Source of the DNA: Erythrophleum ivorense
Lineage: Eukaryota; Streptophyta; Magnoliopsida; Fabales; Fabaceae
Length of the DNA: 64,000 bases
Direction: 5' to 3'
NCBI GenBank assembly: GCA_026724425.1
Contig: JAIUCV010000089.1
Location: 1,178,001-1,242,000 of the forward strand
Positions 1 to 12,100 of this stretch are shown here, one piece after another; position 1 is the first letter of the stretch; every line of letters starts with the position of its first letter. The position numbers and the translations under genes are program-made. The notes under the pieces are model-generated. The model ran no database searches and was not told the DNA's origin. It was given only the letters and a program-made list of their open reading frames with translations.

Positions 1-673
1 CTAAGCTCTCGATAGTTGCCATCATTTGCAAGCCACATTTTTGGTCGTATCATAATAATCTTTCGATTTAAACATAAAACTTGACAATTGTACCGCTCCG
101 ACCCTTTGATAATAGGCATACCAATGCTACACACTATGCCATCTGTCCAATCACCGAGCAAGATGTCTTTCAAGCATTCCCATCTGCAATCAAATTAACT
201 CCGACTATTGTTAAAGACAGACCTAAAACTTTCCTCATGACAGGGGCTTAAAATCTTCTTCTAAAATCCATGAGGATTGGGGTGGGGGTGGAATTTCAGC
301 CATCACAGTTCAATACCAAAATGCAGTACTTGTACGGGAATAACCCAAAGAGAGAGAGAGAGAGAGAGACATTTCCGTAGCACTTGAGAATGCGAAGGAA
401 TTATTTTCTATTTTAAGATACACAATGACATCGGAATTTCAATAATTTAGAAGCAAATTTTAATAAAGAGAACACTTACGCATGAGTAACAGTGTCGAGC
501 TCCAAGAAATGGTCTTCGCAGCCATAACCAGTAATCTCAAGCTCCGGTCCGAGCCTAATGACAGCGCCGGCTTGTTTAGCCTTGGCTATAGACTCTTTAA
601 TGTGCTTTGTGTTACAGTCGAAGTCCATGGCCCATTGATTGAGATTGCAAGTTGCCACTTTCAACAGCCTCAT
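1..673 (-). CDS. Glutamine-dependent NAD+ synthetase, N-terminal part (partial)
   Basis: Catalyses the last step of NAD+ synthesis, amidation of nicotinic acid adenine dinucleotide, using ammonia released from glutamine by an N-terminal nitrilase-like domain. Only the first two exons are present: exon 1 at 673-480 and exon 2 at 183 to beyond the window edge. The splice is exact: exon 1 ends ..ACTCATGC before GTAAGT and exon 2 opens A-TGG-GAA-TGC, giving THAWECL. The start at 673 begins MRLLKVATCNLNQWAMDFD, typical of plant NAD synthetases; no earlier in-frame ATG is seen. The PELEITGYGCEDHF stretch near residues 43-56 is the nitrilase-domain motif, with Glu44 the expected catalytic glutamate. 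Exon 2 encodes the expected continuation (GDWTDG, SERYNCQV, NDGNYREL). The ATP-pyrophosphatase half lies outside the window. The gene is divergent from the ABCF3 gene. Identity is confident; the symbol is withheld because the gene is incomplete. Confidence 0.93.
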
Positions 674-950
674 CCTCAATGGAAACGAGATGTCTGAATT
701 TGTGAAAAATATGGCTTTGGTCTTTTCAAAAGAGTTGGCCCCGACGGGGTAGGCGGAGGCGAGACTGATGAGTGATGCGATGCAAAGGATTGGTTGGATT
801 GGACGCCTTATATTCTGTTTCCTTTGCTTTGATTCCACGAAGTTCCGCTCGGACCAAAGGCATTTTTTAACTGCCGGACCCTTGGACGGGTTTTGATTAA
901 TGTCATTTCCACACGCGCCATTGGACTTGGACCCGGAAGATCATTCACTT

Positions 951-960
951 GACACGTGTC
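951..960. promoter_or_regulatory. G-box/ABRE palindrome upstream of NAD synthetase
   Basis: GACACGTGTC is a perfect 10-base palindrome containing the CACGTG G-box core. It lies about 280 bases upstream of the NAD synthetase start codon. In plants such cores bind bZIP and bHLH factors, and in ABRE context respond to abscisic acid. Function is inferred from the motif and its position only. Confidence 0.4.
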
Positions 961-1059
961 AATTACGCTAGTTCGGTCATATACTCAAGCAAATAAATTA
1001 ACCCTTTTTCAAATTTTTACCACATAAATGAATAAATAAATTGTGACCCGGTAAAACTT

Positions 1060-1290
1060 TATTTTGATTTTTTTATAAATAAAATATTTTTTTGATTTAA
1101 TTTCTTATAAAATTGATTTTTTAATTTAACCTTTCATAAATAAGATTTTTTTAATTTGGTCTTTCATAAATAAAATTATTATCAATTATTTTTATATATA
1201 GGTATTTTTTTAATTTAATAAAATAATTTTATTGATAATAATTTTATTTGTAAATATTAAATTAAAAAATATTTTACTCTTAGAAGATCA
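1060..1290. repeat. AT-rich inverted repeat, MITE-like
   Basis: The word ATAAATAAAATTATTATCAAT near 1170-1190 is matched in inverted orientation by ATTGATAATAATTTTATTTGT near 1228-1250. The similarity extends outward through AATTTGG/TTAAATT-like flanks for about 45 bases per arm. The preceding 100 bases contain 3-4 imperfect copies of a TTCATAAATAAGATTTTTTTAATT-like unit. No coding potential is seen. It may be a small foldback element; no target-site duplication was identified. Confidence 0.4.
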
Positions 1291-2804
1291 AATTAAAAAA
1301 ATTAATTAATAAATGCACCAGCTATGAATGAAGATGAGATTTTACACTATCTGTAAAAGTGCCATATATTTTACTTAAAAGGCTGTCCGTACATAATGCA
1401 CAAGTAATTATAAAATTTATGTAGATTTTACAACAAAAATTGTTGTAAGTCGCATAGAAAAAACAAAAAACAGTTACGTATATTTCATAAATAATTATAA
1501 ACAGTAAAATATAATCGTTCTGAGCACGGATAGAGAGGGCAATTACCAAATGAGACGGAAAAAGATAATGCCTCTTCAGAAGGAGAACAGATTTACTTAG
1601 CAGATATGAATCTAATCAGAATCGAAATGCAAAGAACCATGACATGAGAATTCAAAACGGGGAGATGACTGCTGGTTCGTTCACGAGGAGCAGATTGGTC
1701 TTCTCTTTTGCTGCAACGCGTCTGGACATAAAATACGTGGAGCATCCCCTGTTACACAAAAATATCTGTAGAGAATTTTGAGGTTCTAACAATATTATGT
1801 GAAGTTGTACTTTCTATAAGTGAATATGACTCTAAATCAATGAGTGAAAAGGATTTTTTTTTTCATAAATTTGAACTTGTAGAAAGTAAGAATAAATAGC
1901 AGAGAAAAAATCATACAAACAAATTTATATTGGTTTATCCAACATTATTTTACTTCAAGCTTCAAACTCAAAGTAAGAGATTTTGATCATCATTAAAAAA
2001 ATCATTAAATTACAACTAGACAACCATTTACTAAGAATTAACCACTTAGTTTTTACCCTTACTTGATAAAAAACCTTAAGAATCATACTCTTTCATTTTA
2101 CAATTTAAAACTAATATAACCTATTTTCTTGTAATCATTCACTTAGATTTTATTATCTACTTACAAGGCAATCAAAAAGTAGTATCACTTACAAAGACTT
2201 TTATTATCTCGATCTGCCTCATTAAAATTGTTATAGACTTTTAATTAGAAGTAATGAAAATAAATAATTTCAAAGTACAAGCTTGTACAAAATACTTCAA
2301 ATAATTTACTCAAAATAAACAATTGCCCAAATCTCAACTAAACTATAAATGCACAATAAATTCTCAACAAACTAAGGATTTTAACTATTTTAAATGCAAC
2401 CTATGTTCTTCTGCCTTCAATCTTCATCCATGAAGTTCTTAATACCCACACATATGAGAAAATAGACATATATATATATATATATGTTGATGTATTTTCT
2501 TTTCACTGGTTAGGAGTAGCTTCATTTAACGTTTCATCAAAAGAGATCTTTTGAATATATTTTTGTTATTTTTCTTATTTTGTAGCAATAAATGTTTCAT
2601 GTGTAATAAGACAACTTGTACAATTTTGCCTCAAGCTTTCAAACGCGAATGCGCAAGGATTTGGTATTACGCAACATAGTGTTACACAGTACCAACATCG
2701 TTATATCTATAAAAAAAAAAAAAAGCCTAACCCCCTGTATAGAGGGTCAACATCTGCGAAGCACACTAAACACGACATGTTGCGCATTAGAGAAAATAGG
2801 CGCT
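1291..2804. other. Intergenic, AT-rich, no gene seen
   Basis: No reading frame resembles a known protein. A (TA)n tract lies at 2468-2486. The stretch 1850-2450 has the drifted look of old transposon DNA, but nothing specific can be named. Confidence 0.5.
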
Positions 2805-4602
2805 ATGCGAATCATCTAAAGTGTTGGATTTGTATAGTGTCTCTCAAGTGCCATGATCTTAGTTGTCCGTCCATTCCATCAAAGGTTTACAAGTGAGCCA
2901 CATTCAATGTTTAACAACAAAATGCAAGCCTCCAATGTGAGATGAAGCAATGAAGAGAAGAAGTACCATAAATATTAGAGAAGAGACAGTTTCATAGCAA
3001 CCTAACCATTGACAAGCTTAAGAACAAGCCTCCTTTCTATTTCTAGTAAAAGAAAGTGGAAGTTCTTTAAAAAAATGGCTCAGAGTAATCTTTTTTCCTC
3101 ATTCACTCTTTTCGTTGCCTAATCAAACTGAAATCGTCTTTACTTTTGAGAAATTATCCTATATTTGAAGTTACATAAGCTAATTATTTTAACGTTTTAA
3201 ATTAATTAATGGGGCAAAAGGAAGCTCTAGAGAAAGCTTTAGTAACCATGGAAGATATAGAGATGATAGTTGCTGAAACTTTGGAGAAGCCCTTAAACCC
3301 TTTAATTTTGTTATATTTAAAAAATCTGTCTCTCATATCCTAAATTTGTATACTAAGATCAATGAAGCATTCGACCATCCCTAGAGAATTGAAGTTTCAG
3401 ATTCCTCAAAATCATAACAAGAAAAATCAAGTGCTACTTATCATGGAATGACATTAACTCTTATACTTTAACTAAGCTTCAAAGGCTACTAAATATTGTT
3501 TATGCAAAGTGAATAACCATTTTTTTCCGTTTCTTGCCCTTCTGAACAGTGTTCATTTTGGTGCAAGAGCTATTAATATAGTTGTAGATTTTTTTATGCC
3601 TTTGATCTATAACAATGCAATGGTCTATATTGCAACTTGCACCAAAATATCTTACTACAAAACACCTTCCTCATATAACAAATTGATCTCATGTTAAGAA
3701 AGGGACACTTGCATGAAGTTGGTACAAATCCATCTCACAAAAATTGTTAAGAAAGTGATTCTTAATTTTATTAGTAATAGATTGACCTTTTTCTCATGGC
3801 ATATGTGAATTCGAACGAGGATCATTGGAAAGCTTGAAGAATCTTTAATATCATAAGCGTTACTACCTACGGTGGGCTTTAACTTCTTATACTTGACCCA
3901 TAAACACCTAAGATAGAGGACAAGCCAATCCAAAGATTGAATCAAGAAGAACACAATGCAGAACTTAGAAACCAATGTGACTATAGGAGCAATATAATCT
4001 TCTCTAAATGATTGCCAAGCCATGACCATTGCAACAAACTTCAAACTTCCCACGGTTGGATCATATGCAAAAATGAGCAATGACTTTTATGACCAAACCC
4101 CCAATTGAAGAAGCAAGAAAAATATTGATCAACAAATACAATCTTCCTTTATTTTTGGGATCTTCATCATTCGTATCAGACAAAGAAATGCATTATTGAC
4201 CAACATAAAAAAAAAGGGTCTAAATGCCATGGTCAACCACAACAAGCAGGTAAGAACTTTTATGAACCTTGGGGATAAGAATCCATTAGCAGGTAAGAAT
4301 TATAATTTATTGCTTTGATCAAAATTTTAATTTAAATAAAAAAAAAAGCTGAACCAAACACATTACATGTGAATTGCTTCGGACTTGTAGCCTTTTGCTT
4401 CTTCGAAAACAGAGTACTTTCCGAAGCATTAACTCAGTAGTTGTATACAGGAAAAGTTGTACGTTTTCTCAAGTGTTAAAACACAAAAAACGATGCATTT
4501 TGATGTTAAAATTTGGACGTGGCTCATCGTGAGCCTTTGACGGAATGGACGGCTGAGATCACAACACTTTAGAGGCATTGCGACACTTTAGATGATTCAC
4601 AT
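2805..4602. mobile_element. Pack-type inverted-repeat element carrying a gene fragment
   Basis: A left arm starting ATGCGAATCATCTAAAGTGT at 2805 is repeated in reverse orientation ending at 4602 (ATGTGAATCATCTAAAGTGT on the minus strand). The arms stay alignable for about 120 bases, including CCGTCCATTCC, TCAAAGG and GAGCCAC blocks, with moderate divergence and small gaps. Arm length and a cellular gene fragment inside fit a Pack-MULE-like non-autonomous DNA transposon. No 9-base target-site duplication was found next to these ends, so the exact termini or the superfamily are uncertain. No transposase was seen inside. Confidence 0.55.
3784..4044 (-). pseudogene. CSLC (cellulose synthase-like C) gene fragment
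   Basis: Translation of the minus strand gives about 87 residues resembling the region of plant CSLC proteins just before the glycosyltransferase domain. Matching blocks are REDYIAPIVTLVSKFCIVFF, LIQSLDWLVLYLRCLWVKYKK, and PMILVRIHICHEKK (family form: ADYIAPPIQ.LSKFC, FLIQSADR.VLCLGCFWIKYKK, YPM.LVQIPMCNE). CSLC proteins make the beta-1,4-glucan backbone of xyloglucan in the Golgi. Here only one exon-sized piece exists. Substitutions hit strongly conserved positions (LGCF to LRCL, PMCNE to HICHE), and nothing recognisable continues on either side. It is a captured, non-functional fragment inside the inverted-repeat element. Confidence 0.75.
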
Positions 4603-5949
4603 TCCAAGCTTTATTTTTTATGTACTAAGTGATGTACTTTTTTCATATATTTAATAAACTAGTATGTATCCCGCCTACACGAAGTGATAAAATTATTATT
4701 ATTATTTTACTTTTAAAGGGTATAACATTTGAGTACAAAGATAAAAATTATAATTTTAAATATAAAAATCTTAATTGCAAAAGAAACTAATACGTAACTG
4801 CACGGGGTGACTTTCTTGTTATTTTCCATCTACTTTCCTTCCTTTATTTGGGTTTGCATGTCGGTCTTTATCTGATACATTTTTTGCAACACGACAAAAG
4901 TTGTAAGTCAGCCCTTTTGTGTGTAATTGCAGCCCACACTATCAATTGAATTTCGGCCTAGTTCAAAAATTGTTCTCATTTGTATTTCACACGTTTGGCC
5001 TATTCTTGTTAATTCACATTTTCAAAGGAAGGTCTTGGCCCAGTATAAAATCATCTTGGCCCATTATTCCTATTAAGGCAGCCCAGGACATTTTTGCCCT
5101 GTGTTCTAATTTTTCATTTTGTTTAACATAATTAAAATCACAAAAAATCATTTAAATATTTTTATATCAATATAAGGTATGGAAATTAGAAATGAGAATA
5201 GAGGTGGTTAAATATTCAACCTAAATTTATTAAAAAAAGGGTGTTACTTCCGATAGTCTCAAGCAATATGTTTTTAAATAACAATACATTTTTTTAAATG
5301 TTAGATTAAAAATAATTTTAGTTGGAGGATATAATAGTAAAAAGAATATAAAATGTGGGTATATAAGATATAAAATGATTGTTTTACTTTTACTTTTTAA
5401 AAGGTAATTTGATAGATAGAATAATAAGTATAAGAGTATAATAAATATTATATAAATTATGTAAAGAGAATACGTTCGTAATTTTGCGAATCAAACGAAG
5501 TTTATGTAAAATAATTTCAAAGAAAATAGCAATTATAAAAACATTTGTTGACTAGTATTTTATTCTTCAAACTTAAATCATACATGTCTGTGTGTATATA
5601 TAAATATATTTATTATGGATAAATAACTATTTTTTGAAAGATGTTTAAATTAAACATCCTTTTACTTTATTACAAAATTATACACAAATTTTTCTCTCAA
5701 AAAAATAAAATATCTTTAATAAAAATATTATTTTTTTATTAAAAATATATTTATTAAAATTTTATTCTAATATTATATATTCTATGTTCAAAATTATAAA
5801 TTTAATTTATTTTAATTTTAAAAATTAAATATTTTATGTTAATTAAATATATATTTAGTACTTATTATATTATGTAAATAAAAAAATTAACAAAATATAT
5901 ATATTTGTAACATATATTTTATTAGAGAATTTTGCTGCTGTTGTTCCAG
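4603..5949. other. Intergenic AT-rich region before ABCF3
   Basis: No gene is seen. TGGCCCA-type words occur at about 5036-5072. The block 5425-5460 (GAGTATAATAAATATTATATA) recurs in inverted form at about 44550 and 63460, so it belongs to a dispersed AT-rich repeat. The remaining sequence is low-complexity A/T. Confidence 0.45.
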
Positions 5950-5963
5950 AGGCCCAGGCCCAT
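5950..5963 (+). promoter_or_regulatory. Paired site II (TCP-type) elements of the ABCF3 promoter
   Basis: AGGCCCAGGCCCAT contains two overlapping GGCCCA cores about 155 bases before the ABCF3 start codon. Such site II elements are typical of plant promoters for ribosomal-protein, translation and proliferation genes, and are bound by TCP factors. This fits the translation-related role of ABCF3. Binding is inferred. Confidence 0.5.
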
Positions 5964-6114
5964 CATACGCTGGGAGAGTAATTGACAAAAAAAAACCAAA
6001 TATATATATATATATACCCACGCCCAGGGAGAGAGTATGTCGTGCCCACGTATAGTCTCCCCCAGAGCCTTTTGCGGTGTGTGAGCGTGAGCGAACCTCC
6101 TTGAATCGCTGAAG

Positions 6115-9100
6115 ATGACAGAAGTGGCAAGCTCAGTTGTGCACGAGGTTCTGGGACGACGGGTTCAGGATGTGGATCAGCCAATCATTGATTATATTAT
6201 CAACGTCCTCGCTGATGAAGACTTCGATTTTGGAGTTGATGGAGAAGGCGCCTTCGAATTTCTCGGGGAGCTACTCGTCGGTGCCGGCTGCGTCGACGAC
6301 TTCTCTGAGTGTCGTTCTGTAATTTCCGCATTCACAATTTATTCCATTTAGTTTCTTATAAGAGGTAGCATTAGCGATTATCTTGAAAACTTCAAGCGTG
6401 GTGGAGTGATCTGATTGACTATTATAGAGAAATTTCAAGCGTTTTGGTTCATCTGCTTTATCTGGGAAGCTGAGTTGCTTTAGCGATTTTTTTTCTTCTT
6501 GTCTTACTGTTTCTTAGTTCCCCTATAAATTGCTGTAATTGCTTTAGGTATGTAGCAAATTGTCTGAGAAATTTGGAAAGCATGGGTTGGTCAAAGCCAA
6601 ACCAACAGTGCGAAGCCTTGCAGCACCCTTCAGAATGAATGACGGAATGAATGATGAGGAAGCTCCCAAGAAGAAGCCTGAGGCTACTGATGGTCCTTTG
6701 CTATCTGAACGTGACCGAGCAAAGCTAGAAAGAAGAAAGAGGAAGGAGGAACGCCAAAGGGAGGTAAACTTTTTAATTAGAGGTTGCCCTATTAGCTTTG
6801 TTTGGTATTGGTGATATACTCATAGACAATAAGATATGCAGATTTAGGCTAAAGTTGAACTGGATCACTTTAAACTGATGCTGTAGATGACCCTTATTGT
6901 TGGTTAGTTCTGCTGTTGTTTATGAAGTTACTTACTTATACAGGCACAGTACCAAATGCATCTAGCGGAAATGGAGGCAGTCCGAGAAGGGATGCCTGTT
7001 GTATGTGTAAGGCATGATAATAGTGGCGGACCAGCTGTCAAGGACATTCACATGGAGAACTTCAACATTTCTGTTGGTGGCCGTGATCTCATTGTGGATG
7101 GTTCAATCACACTTTCATTTGGAAGGCATTATGGTGAAGTTTTCTTAATCTTCCTTATGTCAATTATTGTTGTACTGAGAAAAAAAAAGTAGGATAAATA
7201 TAGCAATAAAAATTAGATTCACTTCACATGAAAAGTTTAAGTACCTGATTTCTGCTTGTTTATTATGAGTCTTATTTACTGCTTTGCTATCTTCATTTGT
7301 CTAAACAAGGTTTGCCTTTTTTCCCCTTGTTGTTGACATAATTATGCGAATTAGTTTCTTTACTCAGCCTTTGGTGACAAGGTTTTAGCAATTACAACTT
7401 TGAATATTATTTCTGTAATGTTTAAATATCTTTTTATGTTAAAAATGAAGCTTTCAATAGGATTTTTTATTCAATTGTGGCATACAGAAGTCTAAAATAT
7501 AAAATAATCAACTGGGCAAAATCATGTTTTGTCGACAGTGATTTTCAAACAAAATTGGGTTGAAGCAAATAGAAGAATATAATATCGAAATTTTCTTGTG
7601 ACTTTTAATAATTATTCAAACAGAAAGGTATTGCATGTCATGTTCCATAAAACCTGTGGCTATGTGGTCTTGCTTGTTTTGGTTGAAGCCACAATGCTGG
7701 CTCCATTTGGTCCTATGCATGAATTTGACCGTTATTATTCACATTTTTCTCAAATTGTACTTCATTGATACATTTTTCTCTTTAAAGTTGGGAATAAATA
7801 TTTGCATCCAGTTAGACCCTGGAAATCATTGTATACCTAAAATTGTTGATTTCTTAATGCCTATGGGGTGGAGGGAAGGGGTGATAATTTGGGTTTAAAT
7901 CACTAGAATTCATTTGCTTTAAGCTTTTTAGTTTAAGAGACATATTCCTTCTAGATCTTTTTAGTTCTTATAGCCATTTAAAATTTTAACTTATGAAGCA
8001 TGGACATATCAAGAAAGAAACTGTGTTTGTATCAAACATGGCACAGCACATCAAAAGGTACTTGGACACTTCAGACTTTTTAACTGTGTTGCCATGTTCA
8101 TATCCATGTCATTGCCTATGCTTCTTGGCTATCTATTATCTCTGCTAGCATTGAAAGAATTGTTATTATTTGGCTGCAATATGTTTTCCAAGTCACAACT
8201 AACTTGATTTATACGAATTGCGAAATGCCTGACTGCCTTTCACTGTTATGAGAATGAGTGACTATGAAAATCTGGTTCTGCTTATTTTTTATGTTGCTCA
8301 AATATGCAGGCCTTGTTGGAAGAAATGGTACTGGGAAAACAACATTCCTTAGGCATATGGCTATGCATGCCATTGATGGTATACCATATAATTGTCAGAT
8401 ATTGCACGTGGAACAAGAGGTAGTTGGTGATGATACAACAGCCTTGCAGTGTGTTCTCAATTCTGATATTGAGAGAACTCAACTTTTGGAGGAAGAAGCT
8501 CATTTACTTGCCCAACAGGTTGAGTATATACTGTTCCATCAGTAAATCTTTTTTTTTTTTGGGTGGGTTGGGGGGAGTTTTATAATTTTATAATGTGCTC
8601 TTCTTTTCTCAAATTATTACATGCTCTCAAAATTGCGACAACTGACAATATTGTGTTTTCCTGCCAGAGAGAGTTGGAGCCTGGGGATGTAACTGGAAAG
8701 AGCAATGGTGACAGAGATGCTATTTCACAAAGACTTGAGGAAATATACAAGAGGCTGGAGTTAATTGATGCTTATTCTGCAGAGTCACGTGCAGCTTCAA
8801 TACTTGCAGTGAGTTCTTAAATGATTTGAATTATTAATTTGTTAAAGTCATTGATTCAACTACTGAAAAGCTCCTCTTATCAGCAATTAGGAAATTGTTG
8901 AATCTTTTTTTTTTTGGTGGGATAAAAGGAGAATTTTTTTTAATTAGAGAGAAAAGGGGAAAAGTATGGCTAGGTATAGGATAAGTTATTCTTCAATAAA
9001 AAGAAACAAAAGAAAATAAAGATAGCAAGAAAAAGAAAAGAGATAACCTAGATATTTCAAGCAATTAGCACGGTTGATCAATCTCTCTGCATGCCTGGAA

Positions 9101-12100
9101 GAGAGATTACCTTAAAACATCATGTGCTATACTCCAAAGGACTGAAATTGGACACGTGTTAAAATATCTGTCAATTTTATTCATTATATAAAAAACTAGA
9201 TGCATGCTTGTTTCTTTGTATATGCACAATCCCAGACCAATCAATTGATGATGCAACTGAAACAAACTGGAAACATGTGGGAGATAAAAATTTACCCTGT
9301 TATTTGGTATGATATAAATTGTGATTATAAGCATCATAATCTCTTCTGTGCAATAAAACCCGTCTTCATTGATTGGGATTATATGATTAGAAGAAATGAC
9401 CATGTGAGGTTGTGTTATTACCATTTGTAATTTTCCTTGTATTAATAATCCTTCCACCTGAAACTGTTTCCCTATGTGTTAGTTCTGCATAATTACTGAA
9501 GCAAATATACTTAGTAGTGTGCCTTGCAAATATGGAATGAAATACCTGGGTTGTGAAGATGTGCACATATAAAATGAAATAAAATAAATTAATATTTATG
9601 TTTATGTGCCTTTCACTTTGCCTTATTTATAGGCTAATCCTTTTTGAATTTGTTATCTCACTGATGAAGAATATTTTCAGGGCCTAAGCTTCTCTTCTGA
9701 GATGCAAAAGAAGGCAACAAAAACTTTTTCTGGAGGCTGGCGGATGCGGATAGCTCTTGCTCGTGCACTATTTATAGAGCCTGATTTGTTGCTTCTTGAT
9801 GAACCTACGGTGAACTCTGCAATCTAAGTTTTTATACTGATTCATGCCTTAATTAATTGAACTTCAGAAAAATTTAATTAAATTTTTTTTCAGAACCATC
9901 TTGATCTTCATGCTGTCTTATGGCTGGAATCTTACTTGGTTAAGTGGCCAAAAACATTTATAGTTGTTTCTCATGCTAGAGAATTCTTGAACACGGTAAT
10001 ATGCTGGCCTATCTTACTTCAATCATTTGGTGTTTGTTGATCAATGTATTGTCTCTAGACTTGACTAGAGCATTTTTTTTGCATCACTTGTTATCAAAAC
10101 TGTATCTCAGGTGGTTACTGACATAATTCACCTACAAGGCCAAAAGCTGACTACTTATAAAGGGAATTATGATACTTTTGAGAAGACTCGAGAAGAACAG
10201 CTTAAAAACCAGCAAAAAGCATTAGAGGCAAATGAACGTGCAAGAACTCATATGCAGGTTTTCATTTTTTTTTTCCTACACACATACATATATTTGTTTC
10301 TTTTTCCTTTTAATTTTGATCATTTACTATTTGTGAAACTATGTTGTTATATTTATTTGTTAGACGGGCTTGTGATTTAGAACTTGTTTAGTACAGCAGT
10401 AATGTAGAAATATATAATTCTGCATTGATGTCATTATTTGCAGAAATTGATTTCCTGAGTGTTATTCTTCTGTTCATTATTGTTTATTCATAGAAAAATG
10501 TGATGTTGAATTGGGTTCTCCTTCTATGATCCCATCTAAGGATTGCTTAGTCTTTGTATACAGCAGAACTTACTGTGCATGTCTGACAATTTGTTTAAGA
10601 TTGTATTTGACGTGTGGTGTTTTGCTTTGGTACCAGTCTTTCATTGACAAGTTCCGCTATAATGCCAAGAGGGCATCACTTGTTCAATCAAGGATCAAGG
10701 TAACATCTTGTTATTGTCAGTTTATCTACCTATAATTTACAAATAAAATGCTCAAAAGTCATTTGCTGATGTCTCTTTTCATGCTTTGCTCCCCCCCCCC
10801 CCCCCCAACAAAAAAAAAGCTCCATGGTTTAGTGTGTTCATTAGTTTTTAATTAAGCAATTGAAGTTTATGTTTAAGCATCTTAAATGTTTTCTCTTTTC
10901 AAAACTCTCAGGCTTTGGATCGGATGGGTCATGTGGATGAAATTATCAACGATCCTGAGTATGAACTACCTCTCTGTTCTTACTCATTGCAGTAAAACAT
11001 ATGTTTATTTTCTTTCTAGTTTTATTATAATATACTTTATCTGGTGGGGTACAGTTACAAGTTTGAGTTCCCAACACCGGATGATAGACCTGGGGCGCCG
11101 ATAATAAGTTTTAGGTAGCACATTATTCCCTTCTCTCTCTCACTCACTTTGTAATGAATATAACTTATGTGTGCACATGACGTGAATACAAATGTAATGC
11201 TTGACACAGTTTTTGGCCTTATCTCTTTCCTATGGAAACTTATTTGCATATTTCAAATGCTATTGCAGTGATGCTTCATTTGGTTACCCTGGGGGCCCCA
11301 TACTATTTAAGAATTTGAATTTTGGCATTGATCTTGACAGCCGTATTGCAAGTAAGATAGCTTGTCCAAGGAAAGCTTTAGCACTACAAAATTTTGAATC
11401 CTCTATGCATTTGAGATATTCTGTACAATTTATATTAGCGCTGGCTAGTATTCATGTTTATGATGGCATGGCTTTATGTTCTGTATAGCACTTTTTGGCA
11501 AACCAGTAGTAACTAGATGTGTGCATATGGGAGAATGTTTCAATGTAATATGACATAACTTTGCATATTGTTTCTTCATATTATAGATTGCGTTCTATTT
11601 GTTTTTGCAGTGGTTGGACCAAATGGCATTGGCAAATCTACTATACTTAAGTTAATTGCAGGGGAACTACAACCCAGTTCTGGGACAGTTTTCCGTTCTG
11701 CAAAGGTATTAGATTACATTGGTAAATTTTTAGCATATATCTTTATTAGTAATAAATAATACTTCCTTGCCTCATGTCCCAAGACATGCTTTTAATAATT
11801 ATAATACTTCCTTTTCCCCTTCTCATGTGACGCCTCTGTGATCAATGTTTTCACATCTGTTGGTTTTACTTTCAATTTGGCCATGATCAAGTCAACCTGA
11901 AGTCCTAGTCTTTATTTGGTTTGTACCAATCAGATGTAAAATTTATATATAATAATCTGAGAAGGTCATTTTGGGGAAAATGAATAATCTAGTGCTTTTG
12001 TCTTTCCCCCCCTCTCTTTTGGTTGGGGAGGACCACTTGTCCTCTGTTGTTGTATTCTGCTCTCCTCTTATCAATAAATTCTCTTTTTCTTTTTTTTTTT

